The notes: generated from the sequence alone by a model not told the origin. A stretch of 64,000 nt of DNA from Liquorilactobacillus capillatus DSM 19910 (GCF_001434915.1 NZ_AZEF01000032.1:1-64000); one strand, 5' to 3'. Counted from the stretch's first letter, positions 1-9,149 are shown. Made by a program: numbers and translations.

Positions 1-42
1 TACAAAAAAATCTGGCATTGATGATTTCCATCAATACCAGAA
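1..42 (-). terminator. Terminator-like hairpin at the window edge
   Basis: A 13-base inverted repeat (11-23 against 29-41, one mismatch) is followed on the minus strand by seven U residues, the layout of a rho-independent terminator. No minus-strand gene precedes it here, so which transcript it serves is unknown; it may be left over from a rearrangement. Confidence 0.35.
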
Positions 43-171
43 AGTTTAGACCCATTAATATAGTAGGTCTATTTATGAGTAATGGGCTCTCAAGTAAAGT
101 TGTCACTGTATGATTAGTGTAATTGCTTTTTGTTGAAGGAGAAATAACATCTGTTAAAGGGAGTGAATATT

Positions 172-465
172 ATGAATAAGATCCCAACACCAAAAATTAG
201 CGAAATTTTGAAAGAAGAATTTATGGAGCCGTTAAACTTCTCAGCCTATGCATTGGAAAAGAAGATCAATGTGCCAACGTCTAGAATACAAGACATCTTA
301 CATGATCGGTGACAAATCACTGTTGGTACATCTGTTAGATTAGGCAGGTTTTTTGGAGTTTCTGACCGCTATTTTTTAAATTTACAAAATGATATAGATA
401 TTCGTAATGCTGAAGAAGAAAAAGGAAATGAGTATAGTCAGATTCGGCAATATCAACTTGGATAG
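172..465 (+). pseudogene. HigA-family antitoxin, interrupted by an in-frame TGA
   Basis: A 98-codon reading frame starts at an ATG behind AAAGGGAG and resembles HigA/VapI-type XRE antitoxins: an N-terminal stretch IPTPKISEILKEEFMEPLN, an HTH-like segment with VPTSRIQDIL, then after the break VRLGRFFGVSDRYFLNLQ, which is the usual C-terminal half of the HTH. Codon 47 (310-312) is TGA, where the family normally has a basic residue (GRR-IT), so CGA to TGA is the simplest explanation. The frame is otherwise open to 465. No higB toxin is visible upstream within the window. Either a decayed orphan antitoxin or, less likely, a readthrough product. Confidence 0.7.
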
Positions 466-470
466 ATTTA

Positions 471-507
471 AATAGTCCACACCAAAAAAATAGGTGTGGA
501 CTATTTA
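471..507. terminator. Hairpin after the higA remnant
   Basis: A perfect 13-base inverted repeat (471-483 and 493-505) begins five bases after the stop codon. The loop is A-rich and the 3' side runs into TTAATA rather than a clean U-tract, so it may terminate in both directions with modest strength. Confidence 0.5.
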
Positions 508-717
508 ATAACCATGAATTATAAGTTTAGCTTCAGGGTCCATTTATATAAATAACCCTGTAAAAACATTGCTAAAATAGCTCTAAATATTTCAATTATA
601 GATATTAGAGGACATTTTTTTAAATTTCAAAAAAATAACTTCTAATTTTGAGAATTCAAATAGACACCTAATTGCTTAAGGGGAAACCTAATATTTGATT
701 CATTATAAAGAATACAG

Positions 718-1076
718 CTAGTTTCTCTTTTTTTGAGTCAGGTATATAGTCAATAAGAATAGTAACTTAGGATTATCTTCATTTTCTGTAATCTTTTGTA
801 GTGCGTTCATATGATCAATTAAACCTACATGAGCACTATTAAAGAAATCAGGTGAAGAATATATAGTTTCACTTTCATTGTTATATTCTACTAAAAGATT
901 CATAGACGTACGGCTGCCGGTTATTTTTAAATCAACTTTAGACAATATGCTATACAAAAACACAATTTTTCCAACAACACTTTTATCCAGTTCATCAGGT
1001 ATTCTGAAATTTGATCATAGCTTTCTTTTTTATCGGCGCTAGTAGTAGTTGCTTTTTGAGAATCACTGTTTAAATT
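718..1076 (-). pseudogene. Truncated ORF of unknown function
   Basis: The minus frame is open from 1076 to the stop at 718 (about 119 codons) but has no convincing start or ribosome site: in-frame candidates are an ATG at 995 and a GTG at 963. The protein is mixed hydrophobic and charged, with a segment ISEYLMNWIKVLLEKIVFLY and a C-terminus rich in Lys and Asn. The open frame ends exactly where similarity to the oppositely oriented M24 peptidase remnant begins, suggesting that its 5' part was lost in a deletion or rearrangement. I do not recognise the family; a short genuine gene from 995 is possible. Confidence 0.35.
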
Positions 1077-1804
1077 CTAATGGGATACCACATATAGAGC
1101 AATTAAATTATCAAATACATCATTCTCTGGATGCTCCTAAGTCAATATGTAGTAACGTTGTAAATGAAACTCTAGCCATTGCACAAACCGGTACCAAAGT
1201 AGTTGATACTTACAAACTAGGCATGAGAATTGGGGCTGAAGGAATGTCTAAGCATTTTAGCCTTGAAAATAGAACAATTAATGCTGTTTGGCCTGCTGAG
1301 TATAGCTATATGCCGCATAGTATTCCTGACGTTAATTCAACAATTGGTTCAGGTCCCAATATCGATGTTGCTACTTTTAATATCCAAGGATATGCTGCTG
1401 AGTGTGAGTGAACCTTTTTCACTGAAGAACCCTCCAGAGAAGATATTATTCATTTTAATCAAATGATGCATGCAAGGGAACTTTTCTTGGATAACCTTAA
1501 ACCCGGGAAAAAATCTAGTGACATTGAACAAGTAGTTGATGAATATTTTAAAGATGAAGGCGTTGATAAAAATACTCTTCATCGTCCGGGCCATGGAATC
1601 GGGTTAAATAATCATGAATGGCCAACCCTTTCTCTAGAAAATGATACAGTCTTGGAAGAAAATATGGTAGTTTCTATTGAACCAGCTATTTATTTTGATA
1701 ATCAAGGTGGTTATCGACATTCCGACACTGCTTTAATTACTAAAGATGGTTATCAATTAATGATTGATGCGCCTACTTCACTTTCCGAGTTAATTTTAAA
1801 ATGA
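1060..1804 (+). pseudogene. M24-family (Xaa-Pro peptidase-like) metallopeptidase, 5'-truncated and with internal TGA
   Basis: About 240 codons of a pita-bread (M24) peptidase. Visible motifs are GSGPN, GYAAECE followed by TFF, HRPGHGIGLNNHE (metal-binding His region) and MVVSIEPAIYF (metal-binding Glu), ending with a GGYRHSDTALIT segment. The creatinase-like N-terminal domain of typical ~370-residue members is absent. Codon 1409-1411 is TGA where relatives have Arg in the ECERTFF motif, consistent with CGA to TGA. Upstream of about 1070 the sequence belongs to an oppositely oriented ORF. Both lesions argue for a dead gene. Confidence 0.75.
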
Positions 1805-1882
1805 TATGAAGTACTAAATTAAATCTAACAAAGATCTTCAAATAGTTTTTGAAAATTTCCTGCTTAAATTCACAGTCATAGT

Positions 1883-1917
1883 AATGAAGTCCTACTATAT
1901 AATAGGACTTCATTTTA
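1883..1917. terminator. Bidirectional terminator
   Basis: A perfect 12-base inverted repeat (1883-1894 and 1903-1914) with an 8-base loop, followed by TTTTAATTT on the plus strand. It lies between the M24 remnant and the convergent amino-acid permease gene, so it can serve both. Confidence 0.65.
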
Positions 1918-1984
1918 ATTTCCCATGTTATAACATGGATGAGGGAAATAGTTAATTTACCGGATTGGGTTATCTCTTTAGATA

Positions 1985-3388
1985 TCAATTCTTTTTTTGT
2001 AGTTTCGAGTGCTTGATTCCATATCCAAAATATACGATTAAGCCTAAAATTAGCCAAATTCCCACTGAAATCTTAGTGATGTTAGGCAACATAACAATAA
2101 AGTAAAGGCTCAACAGCCCTGCTAATATTGGCAAATATGGATAAAGTGGCATTTTAAATCCATGGTTGGGAATATCCTGACGGTGGCGTAAGGGAATAAT
2201 TCCAAAGGAGATAAGGGCAAAAGCCAACAGAGTTCCGGCATTAATCAGGGCAGCTAATTCAGTTAATGGCACTAATCCAGCAAAAAAAGCTTGCACAATT
2301 GTTGCCACAATAATGGCATTGTGCGGAACCGCATGTTTTTTACTAATGCTGCCCATCTTAGCAGGTAACAAGCCATCACGGCCTAATGCATATACTAACC
2401 GTGAGCCACCAAAGAACATGGTAATTAGGGCGGTAAAGATCCCAATCAATGCTCCAATGGTAATCAGCTTATTCCAAGTGTCTAAGTGGATTACCTTCAA
2501 GGCATAGGCAGCGGGATCATCAACGTTCAGTTCTGAATAGTGAACAATTCCAGTTAGGACAAAGGAGAAGGTTACATATAACAAAACGGAAATGAGCACG
2601 GTTCCTAAAATGCCCTTGACCACATTTTTCTCGGGTTCAATCGTTTCAGCTGAATTAGCTGCCAGGGCATCAAAACCAATGAAAGCAAAGAAAACCGTAG
2701 CTGCGGCTGTGGAAATACCGCCTAGACCAAAAGGCGTGGTATGAAATTGTCTTGGGTAAAAGGGAACATAGTTACTAGTCTTAACATAAAATGCCCCTAC
2801 AATAATGAACAAAACAATGATAACTACTTTAATAATGACCGCGACATTTTCAACCCTTTTTGATAAATTAGCCCCTTGAGCGATGATGACGGCAATTATT
2901 AAGACAATCACAGTTGCAGAAAGATTAATAATACCGCCTTCCAACGGACCACTCTGTAGTGCCTTTGGTAGGTTGATCCCTAAGGCATTTAGAATATTAT
3001 TATTAAAATATGCTGCAAATCCTGTTGCCTCAGCGGCAACAGCCAAAAAGTATTCCAAAATTAGCGCCCAACCGAGGATCCAACCAATAATCTCACCATA
3101 AACAACAGAACCAAACGAATAGGCTGATCCTGCTACGGGCATTGCTGATGAGAATTCAGCATACGCCATACCAACGATTCCGGAAACTAAGGCGGCTAAT
3201 AAAAAGGCAATAGTCACCGCTGGACCGGCATGCATCGCTGCTTCGTGTCCTGGCAAAATAAAAATTCCTGTTCCAATGACTGCACCAATCCCTAAAGATA
3301 CCAAATCACGTGCTCGCAAAGTCTTGTGTAATCGTGAATCAGCTTTTAAGTATGTAGCAACCGATTCTTTTTTAAAAATATTTGTCAT
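1985..3388 (-). CDS. APC-family amino-acid permease
   Basis: A 467-residue integral membrane protein of the amino acid-polyamine-organocation superfamily, most like the YfnA/CAT cationic amino-acid branch. The N-terminus carries the substrate-loop signature GIGAVIGTGIFILPG (about residues 35-49), and about twelve hydrophobic segments follow. The sequence YAEFSSAMPVAGSAYSF is the usual TM3 motif. The start is supported by AAGGAG eight bases upstream of ATG. It lies 18 bases downstream of an EamA transporter and a C26 amidotransferase on the same strand, so the three may form an amino-acid/amine uptake and processing unit. The substrate cannot be read from sequence. Confidence 0.9.
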   Translation of the reverse strand: MTNIFKKESVATYLKADSRLHKTLRARDLVSLGIGAVIGTGIFILPGHEAAMHAGPAVTIAFLLAALVSGIVGMAYAEFSSAMPVAGSAYSFGSVVYGEIIGWILGWALILEYFLAVAAEATGFAAYFNNNILNALGINLPKALQSGPLEGGIINLSATVIVLIIAVIIAQGANLSKRVENVAVIIKVVIIVLFIIVGAFYVKTSNYVPFYPRQFHTTPFGLGGISTAAATVFFAFIGFDALAANSAETIEPEKNVVKGILGTVLISVLLYVTFSFVLTGIVHYSELNVDDPAAYALKVIHLDTWNKLITIGALIGIFTALITMFFGGSRLVYALGRDGLLPAKMGSISKKHAVPHNAIIVATIVQAFFAGLVPLTELAALINAGTLLAFALISFGIIPLRHRQDIPNHGFKMPLYPYLPILAGLLSLYFIVMLPNITKISVGIWLILGLIVYFGYGIKHSKLQKKN

Positions 3389-3406
3389 ACTGCACTCCTT
3401 AAAAAT

Positions 3407-4300
3407 TCATTTTTGGGATTCAAACCTAGAAGATTTCCAGTGTCCACTTTGATGTTGAAATACCATAAGCAAGATACTAGCTAGAATCATCATGGCACCA
3501 ACTAACTCATATTTATTGAACAACTCTCCAAAGAAAAGCCAAGAAAAACCTGCGGAAAACAGTGGTTCTAAAGAAAAAATCAGTCCCATGTTCAAGGGAG
3601 AGGTATATTTTTGTGCAAGTGGCTGGAACATAAAGCCAACTGCTGTACATAAGAAGCCCAAACCTAAAACAGCTCCCCAGGTAATGGTGTCTGTCGGCAG
3701 CGGAAAATGATGGTGGTTTAATAAGACGATTATGGTTGATACAAAACTAGCAGGAGTGATTTGCCAAATTCCAATTTGTAGTGGTGATTCTCCCTGTGTA
3801 AAATAGGCGGTCAAAATTATGTGTCCAGCATACAGGACCCCGGTGGCTAGACACCATAAGTCCCCAATGTTAAATGACTTAAGGGAACCATGCAACGTCA
3901 AAAAAGAAACCCCAATTAGAGCTAAACCAATGGCTAATGCTTCTCGTGAAGTAACCCTCTGATGTTTGAACAGCCATAATTCAATGGGGACAAAAATCAT
4001 CGTTAAACTAATTAAAAAGCCAGCTTGTGAAGGAGTTGTGGTCCGTAATCCCAACAAAGGAAATAAGAAAACCCCAATCAAAATAAGTCCTAATAAACTA
4101 CCATGGATAACAGTTTTTAGGGGTGTTTTAATGAACTTAGGTCCTAAAAAAATCCCAATGATTAGTAAGGCTAGATCAAAGCGGATCGCTAGTACAGTCA
4201 AAGCATCAAGTTGAAAAAGGGCAAATTTCATAAAAACGTATGATGCACCCCAAAAAAAGGTAACAAGTATTAAAATCAAGTTGGCCTGTAACCGTGACAT
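3407..4300 (-). CDS. EamA/DMT-family transporter
   Basis: About 297 residues with two EamA repeats (roughly residues 5-135 and 145-285) and about ten predicted membrane helices; the early segment ILVTFFWGASYVFMKFAL is characteristic of the drug/metabolite transporter family. I place the start at the ATG at 4300, with GAGG 12 bases upstream. A TTG at 4309 is in frame but sits directly on the ribosome site. The gene follows the C26 amidotransferase after 23 bases and precedes the APC permease, so the three are likely co-transcribed. DMT members often export amino acids or related metabolites; the substrate here is unknown. Confidence 0.88.
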   Translation of the reverse strand: MSRLQANLILILVTFFWGASYVFMKFALFQLDALTVLAIRFDLALLIIGIFLGPKFIKTPLKTVIHGSLLGLILIGVFLFPLLGLRTTTPSQAGFLISLTMIFVPIELWLFKHQRVTSREALAIGLALIGVSFLTLHGSLKSFNIGDLWCLATGVLYAGHIILTAYFTQGESPLQIGIWQITPASFVSTIIVLLNHHHFPLPTDTITWGAVLGLGFLCTAVGFMFQPLAQKYTSPLNMGLIFSLEPLFSAGFSWLFFGELFNKYELVGAMMILASILLMVFQHQSGHWKSSRFESQK

Positions 4301-4323
4301 AACATTCAAAGTCCTCTCATTAA

Positions 4324-5073
4324 TTATTTGTCTTTAGTAGAGATGGTTTGTAAATTAAGTTCACTGCGTTGCAGAAAATTTTGAAACAGGTTTTGGGCTG
4401 CAACTTGCGTTTCATAAAGGTTTTCTGGGTGCCATTGAACCCCCATAACTTGTCCATTAGCCGTCTCAATGCCCTCTATCACGCCATCTGGAGCAGTTGC
4501 CGACACTGTTAAACCTTCGCCTAATTTTTTGATTGCCTGATGATGTCGTGAGTTTACCCAAACTTGTTTGCCAATAATTTGGGCTAGCCAGGTACCAGCT
4601 TTAGTCTTAATCTCATGTGTGGGTAAAAATCCAGGGGCTGTTTGTGCATGTTGGATTTTTAAATCAGGATATTCAGAACGTAGATCTTGATAAACAGTTC
4701 CGCCCAAAGCGACATTAATCATCTGCATACCGCGGCAGATTCCTAAGATAGGTTTATTGGTTGTTAGGGTTTGTTTAATCAGCGCCTGCTCAAATTGATC
4801 GCGAGGATAATAACTGGTGCCAATATTGATATGTGGTTCTTCGTGATAAGTTTTAGCCGCAATATCAGCACCACCAGGAATAATTAAACCATCAAAACTG
4901 TCTAAGACCTCCTGATTAATCTGATTGGGATTCATAATCGGTAGAACAATCGGAATTGCTCCCATACCCAACACAAGTTTGACAACAGGCTGCGGTACAT
5001 AGTAGCAAAACTGCTTATTGAGCAGTTTAGTATTGGTTAAATTTACTGCGGTGGTAATTGCAATTTTAGTCAT
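4324..5073 (-). CDS. Class I glutamine amidotransferase, peptidase C26 (gamma-glutamyl-GABA hydrolase-like)
   Basis: A 249-residue cytoplasmic hydrolase. The nucleophile elbow GICRGMQMINVALGG (Cys near residue 113) and the late catalytic His/Glu pair in VQWHPE match the C26/PuuD family, which hydrolyses gamma-glutamyl bonds on glutamylated amines. The LIIPGGADI oxyanion segment is present. It is first in a short minus-strand run with two transporters, and a terminator separates it from the upstream MDR gene. Family membership is clear; PuuD-like substrate use is inferred from the motifs, and no other putrescine genes are nearby. Confidence 0.87.
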   Translation of the reverse strand: MTKIAITTAVNLTNTKLLNKQFCYYVPQPVVKLVLGMGAIPIVLPIMNPNQINQEVLDSFDGLIIPGGADIAAKTYHEEPHINIGTSYYPRDQFEQALIKQTLTTNKPILGICRGMQMINVALGGTVYQDLRSEYPDLKIQHAQTAPGFLPTHEIKTKAGTWLAQIIGKQVWVNSRHHQAIKKLGEGLTVSATAPDGVIEGIETANGQVMGVQWHPENLYETQVAAQNLFQNFLQRSELNLQTISTKDK

Positions 5074-5111
5074 CTTAATTAGCTTTCCTCTATATTTTCA
5101 ATTAGGTTAAA

Positions 5112-5152
5112 GTAAAAAAAATAACCGTTAATTAGGAAGCTATAGCGGTTAT
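5112..5152 (-). terminator. Rho-independent terminator of the PhzF-RidA-MDR unit
   Basis: On the minus strand an AATAACCG/CGGTTATT stem is followed by a run of U residues (AAAAAAA at 5114-5120 on the plus strand). It sits 40 bases past the MDR stop and before the C26 gene, so it separates two minus-strand transcription units. Confidence 0.7.
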
Positions 5153-5192
5153 TGCATCTACCTTGTAGGCATCAGTATAACTTGGGATTGCA

Positions 5193-6161
5193 CTACTTTT
5201 TATTAAGAATTTTGAGAACGACTTTGCCCAAACTATGAGCTAACGCTTGTTGTTGAGCTTTTGCTGCTTCGGCTAAGGGTAAGACCGTCCCGACCTTAGG
5301 AATAAGTTTCTTTTGATCCAGTAGCGTTGCGATAGCATCAAGATTATGCTGATATTGCTTATCAGGAACGTTCCACAAAGACATGCCAGTTAACGTAATA
5401 TCTTTGCTGATAATGAGCCGAGGATTGAAGTCAAGAGAACCACGATTGCCAATAATAACAATTCGGCCAAACTTTTTTAATATCCCAATATCCTTAATCA
5501 AATTAACATTGGCTAACATCTCAATCACGAGATTAACATTTTGAATGTTATCTAAATACGATGGATCATGATGATTTAAAACCAAATCAGCGCCGGCTTG
5601 TTCAACCTGATTGATTCCGTCCATTGAACCAGCAGTCCCAATAACTTTAGCACCAGCACGTTTAGCCAGTTGAACAGCCAATAGGCCAACGCTGCCTGAA
5701 GCGCCATGAACTAAAATGGTTTCCCCGGCATTCAATTTAGCTTTGTCAAATAGTGCATGATAAGCTGTTGAAGCTGGTGAGCCTAAAGTGGCCCCTTCTG
5801 AAAAGCTGACAAATTGTGGTAAGCGACGAACAAACTTAACATGACGAACCGTCTTTTCAGCATACGTACCATTTTGAGCATTAGCCAGAGAAGAAGTAAC
5901 AAAGACCCGATCACCTTTGTTGAATGCAGTGACTCCTGGGCCAAGTTTATCGATTACCCCAGCGCCATCTAAGCCTGGAATATACGGCAAGTTAGGTTTA
6001 AAAGCAGCATAGTTTCCCGAACGAATATAGGTATCGACGGGATTAACTCCGGCTGCGTATAATTTAATTCGAACTTCATTTGTCTGTGGTTCGGGTTCCT
6101 GAACATCGGTTAATTTCAATAGGTCAGGTGACCCAAATTTTGATAAGCAGATAGCTTTCAT
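5193..6161 (-). CDS. Quinone oxidoreductase-like MDR dehydrogenase
   Basis: A 322-residue medium-chain dehydrogenase/reductase. It has the N-terminal GroES-like fold with LPYIPGLDGAGVI and a nucleotide-binding fold with ILVHGASGSVGLLAVQLAK (about residue 150), a NADPH-type Rossmann motif. The Cys-rich structural zinc lobe is missing, placing it with quinone reductases rather than zinc alcohol dehydrogenases. The start is supported by GGAGA. It follows RidA by 61 bases and lies upstream of a clear terminator, so it is probably the last gene of the PhzF-RidA-MDR unit. It likely reduces a reactive carbonyl or quinone. Confidence 0.9.
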   Translation of the reverse strand: MKAICLSKFGSPDLLKLTDVQEPEPQTNEVRIKLYAAGVNPVDTYIRSGNYAAFKPNLPYIPGLDGAGVIDKLGPGVTAFNKGDRVFVTSSLANAQNGTYAEKTVRHVKFVRRLPQFVSFSEGATLGSPASTAYHALFDKAKLNAGETILVHGASGSVGLLAVQLAKRAGAKVIGTAGSMDGINQVEQAGADLVLNHHDPSYLDNIQNVNLVIEMLANVNLIKDIGILKKFGRIVIIGNRGSLDFNPRLIISKDITLTGMSLWNVPDKQYQHNLDAIATLLDQKKLIPKVGTVLPLAEAAKAQQQALAHSLGKVVLKILNKK

Positions 6162-6222
6162 TTTAAGTCTCCTTTAAACATGGTCGTTAAAAAACTAATG
6201 CTACTTGTAATGAATGCTTCAA

Positions 6223-6606
6223 TTATGCTTCTGTGTCTGCGCTAATTGCTACAACTTCAATTTCACATAATATATTGGCTGGTAGTTTTTTGACAGCCAC
6301 ACAAGTACGAGCCGGTTTTGAAACAAAATACTGTGCGTAGATTTGGTTAAAAGCATCAAAGTCAGCCATATCTTGTAGAAAACAAGTAGTTTTTAACACC
6401 GCTTTGAAATCACTTTTGCCAGCTTTGAGTACAGCTGCAATATTCTGACAAGCTAATTCTGTTTGGGCGGTGATCCCTACGGGAACGTCACCGCTTTGCG
6501 GATCTAATGGTCCCTGACCAGAGCTGTAGAGCACCCCCTTAGAAACCATGCCCTGAGAATATGGTCCAATCGGCTGTGGAGCTTGACTGGTTTTTATGAT
6601 TTTCAT
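6223..6606 (-). CDS. RidA-family enamine/imine deaminase
   Basis: A 127-residue protein of standard RidA length. The signature PARTCVAVKKLPANILCEIE near the C-terminus includes the substrate-binding Arg and the catalytic Glu region, and PIGPYSQG lies near the N-terminus. RidA proteins hydrolyse reactive enamine/imine intermediates made by PLP enzymes and protect the cell from 2-aminoacrylate-type damage. The start has AGGAGG upstream. It is placed between a PhzF isomerase and an MDR reductase, suggesting a small reactive-metabolite clearance or catabolic set. Confidence 0.93.
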   Translation of the reverse strand: MKIIKTSQAPQPIGPYSQGMVSKGVLYSSGQGPLDPQSGDVPVGITAQTELACQNIAAVLKAGKSDFKAVLKTTCFLQDMADFDAFNQIYAQYFVSKPARTCVAVKKLPANILCEIEVVAISADTEA

Positions 6607-6677
6607 AATAAACGCCCTCCTGTTAACATCGTGTATAATTTATTAGCTAGTGAACTATTTTAAAATTGGTCACAGCT

Positions 6678-7460
6678 TTATTTTAGATTAAGGTTACCTG
6701 TTGAATATAGCGTAGCATGTCCAGCTAATTTGGTAATTTCCCCTTGATAATCGCAGTAAAGAGTACCGGTACGTTCAGAAGCTTGAAATGCAGCAATTTG
6801 ATTTTTGCCCAGCTTCTTTGCCCAGTAGGGAATGACGTGACAATGACCACTTCCACAAACCGGATCTTCATCAACATTTAATTTAGGTGCAAACGAGCGG
6901 GACACACAATCATAGGCCTTGCCAGGAGCAGTAACATTTTGCAAAAGGCCATCAAGATGCTTTAACTTTTCCAAATTCGGTTGCATTTTTTTAACTTGAT
7001 TCTCATTAGTAAATACTGCTAATAAGTCACGTCCAAGATAGGCTTCAATCGGCCGCACGCCAAAAGCCGCTTCCATTTCATCAGTAACTGGTACTGACTT
7101 AAGTTTGTAAGATGGGAAGGCCATTTCATATAAGTCGCCTTTCTTAGTCACTTTTAAAGCACCGCTTTGAGTATTAAAGGTGACCGTATCGGTATCCTTG
7201 GGGGTGGCATTTTGAAAGACCAAGTAACCCGTAGCTAAAGTTGCGTGTCCACAAAGGTCGATTTCTCCGCCTGGAGTAAACCACCGTAAATCATAATTAG
7301 CATCTGCTTTTTTGATAGCGAACGCTGTTTCTGAAAAACGGTTTTCCATAGCAATATTTTGCATTAATTGGTCAGTGGGCCATTGATCAACAAAACAAAC
7401 CGCGGCTGGGTTGCCCTTAAATAACTCATTGGTAAATGCATCTACAACAGACATCTTCAT
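6678..7460 (-). CDS. PhzF-family isomerase/epimerase-like protein
   Basis: A 260-residue protein with the diaminopimelate-epimerase-like fold of PhzF. It starts VVDAFTNELFKGNPAAVCF, carries the catalytic-Glu segment ENRFSETAF (about residue 45), the GEIDLCGHATLA motif, and CGSGHC in the second half. These are the standard PhzF landmarks. The true substrate of most family members is unknown. GGAG precedes the ATG. A LysR regulator on the same strand lies 179 bases upstream, and the intervening DNA probably carries the promoter for this gene, RidA and MDR. Confidence 0.9.
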   Translation of the reverse strand: MKMSVVDAFTNELFKGNPAAVCFVDQWPTDQLMQNIAMENRFSETAFAIKKADANYDLRWFTPGGEIDLCGHATLATGYLVFQNATPKDTDTVTFNTQSGALKVTKKGDLYEMAFPSYKLKSVPVTDEMEAAFGVRPIEAYLGRDLLAVFTNENQVKKMQPNLEKLKHLDGLLQNVTAPGKAYDCVSRSFAPKLNVDEDPVCGSGHCHVIPYWAKKLGKNQIAAFQASERTGTLYCDYQGEITKLAGHATLYSTGNLNLK

Positions 7461-7639
7461 TGAATACCACTCCTTTGATAGTTCGATATAACCTAATCAT
7501 ACTTGTATTTATAGGATAGTTAAAACAAATATAATTAATCCTATCATTAGACAAACTGATTTGTGATATATAGCCGCTATAAAACCGTCACCCATACTAG
7601 CTCAATCAAAAATCGCGGCCTTTAGTTACAAAAAATTTA

Positions 7640-8515
7640 CTAGCGCAATTGCCCCTTATTTGTTAACAATTCCTGAATAAAGTACTGACTAGCAATTGGC
7701 AGACGTTGTCTGTCTTGATAAGCAACTGCAATTTCACGCTGAATAGCGGGGACTAGCGGTCGAGTAACAATGTTAAATGGCATGCGTTGCAATACCAATT
7801 TAGCCAAAATACTGACTCCCAGTCCTGCCTCTACCATCGTCATGATGGCATAGTCATCGTGAATACGATATTTTATGTTGGGCTTAACTCCTGCAGTGGA
7901 AAAGGCGTTTAGTGGCTCACTATAATTGCCTTCTTCCAACAGAATCAGGGGATCGTTCTTAAGTTCTTCTAGTTTCAAAGGAACTCCTGGTTTGCGAGCT
8001 AATGGGTAGTTTTTAGGCAAAACTGCTAGCATTTCACCTTGTTTAATGGGAATAGTTTTAAATTCAGTAGCCATCGGTGGCGTAGTAAAACCAAAATCAA
8101 CTGTATTAGTTCTAATCCATTCAGCAATGGAATTGTAATCACCCTGATAAAGTACAAACTCAACATTAGGATATTTAATTTTGAACTGTTTAATTAACTT
8201 GGGTAACCAGTGAACGGTGATGCTGGAGATCGTACCAATTCGGATAACACCGGTTTTTAAGCCTTTAATCTCGGTGGCCCGCTCTTGAACAGCTTGATAC
8301 TGACGAATAGCTTGTTGAATTAAAGGATAGAGTTCTTGTCCCTCTAAGGTTAATGAAACCCCAGAGCGAGACCGATTTAGTAACTTAATGGACAATTCAT
8401 CTTCCAGTGATGCAAGCATCTGACTGATTGAAGATTGGGTATAGCCTAAAACCTCGGCAGCCTTAGTAAAGCTACCAAGTTCAATTATTTTTTGCAGGAT
8501 TAGGAAACGGTTCAC
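7640..8515 (-). CDS. LysR-family transcriptional regulator
   Basis: A 291-residue regulator with an N-terminal winged HTH (residues 1-60: GSFTKAAEVLGYTQSSISQMLASLE) and a periplasmic-binding-like effector domain from about residue 88 (GVIRIGTISSITVHWLPKLI). Translation begins at GTG (8513-8515) with only a weak ribosome site. It lies upstream of phzF-ridA-MDR on the same strand and divergent from the ybaK-like gene. LysR proteins usually control an adjacent divergent gene, so either neighbour could be a target. The effector is unknown. Confidence 0.92.
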   Translation of the reverse strand: MNRFLILQKIIELGSFTKAAEVLGYTQSSISQMLASLEDELSIKLLNRSRSGVSLTLEGQELYPLIQQAIRQYQAVQERATEIKGLKTGVIRIGTISSITVHWLPKLIKQFKIKYPNVEFVLYQGDYNSIAEWIRTNTVDFGFTTPPMATEFKTIPIKQGEMLAVLPKNYPLARKPGVPLKLEELKNDPLILLEEGNYSEPLNAFSTAGVKPNIKYRIHDDYAIMTMVEAGLGVSILAKLVLQRMPFNIVTRPLVPAIQREIAVAYQDRQRLPIASQYFIQELLTNKGQLR

Positions 8516-8618
8516 GACACATCATTCTTTCTAATGTTTGAATTATAATTATTTGTTTTTATTATTTTACTAGTCAGTATATACTAAGCGTAACTTATTC
8601 TTCAAGGAGTGAATTGAT

Positions 8619-9098
8619 ATGTCGATTGAAAATGTCCGTCAGTATTTTAAACAATTTGGCTTAGCCGATCGCGTAGTGGAACACGATCATATTGGTGACA
8701 CAGTAGCGCATGCGGCACAAGTGCTAAATTGTGAAGAAAGGCAAATCGTTAAAGCTATGACTTTTATGGTTGATGATCAGCCCATTTTGATTGCTATGGC
8801 AGGAGACGCTAAAGTTGATAATCATAAGTTTAAAGCAACATTTCATAGTCGGGCTAAGATGATCCCTTTTGACCAAGTAGAGAGCTTGATTGGTCACATT
8901 CCGGGCGCGGTAACTCCATTTGCCGTTAATCCCGGTGTAAAGATTTATTTAGATGCTTCACTCAAACGTTTCAAAACTGTGTATACGGCTGGCGGAAGTT
9001 TAAATAGTACCATTAAACTATCACTTGGGGAGTTAGAGAAGTATACTAAACTTACAGATTGGGTGGACGTTGGCAAAGGTTGGTTCATCAACGAATAA
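8619..9098 (+). CDS. YbaK/EbsC-family aminoacyl-tRNA deacylase
   Basis: A 159-residue YbaK-fold protein. Family members hydrolyse mischarged tRNA (for example Cys-tRNAPro or Ala-tRNAPro) in trans. The conserved IVKAMTFMVDDQPILIAMAGDAKVD region includes the catalytic-Lys segment, and the GHIPGAVTPFAV motif and the TVYTAGGSLNSTI segment follow; these are family hallmarks. AAGGAG precedes the ATG by nine bases. It is divergent from lysR with a 103-base gap. The exact tRNA specificity cannot be called. Confidence 0.88.
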   Translation: MSIENVRQYFKQFGLADRVVEHDHIGDTVAHAAQVLNCEERQIVKAMTFMVDDQPILIAMAGDAKVDNHKFKATFHSRAKMIPFDQVESLIGHIPGAVTPFAVNPGVKIYLDASLKRFKTVYTAGGSLNSTIKLSLGELEKYTKLTDWVDVGKGWFINE

Positions 9099-9149
9099 CA
9101 GTTAACGTCAACTACCAACATTAGAAAAGCAAAATGAAAGGGTGAAACG

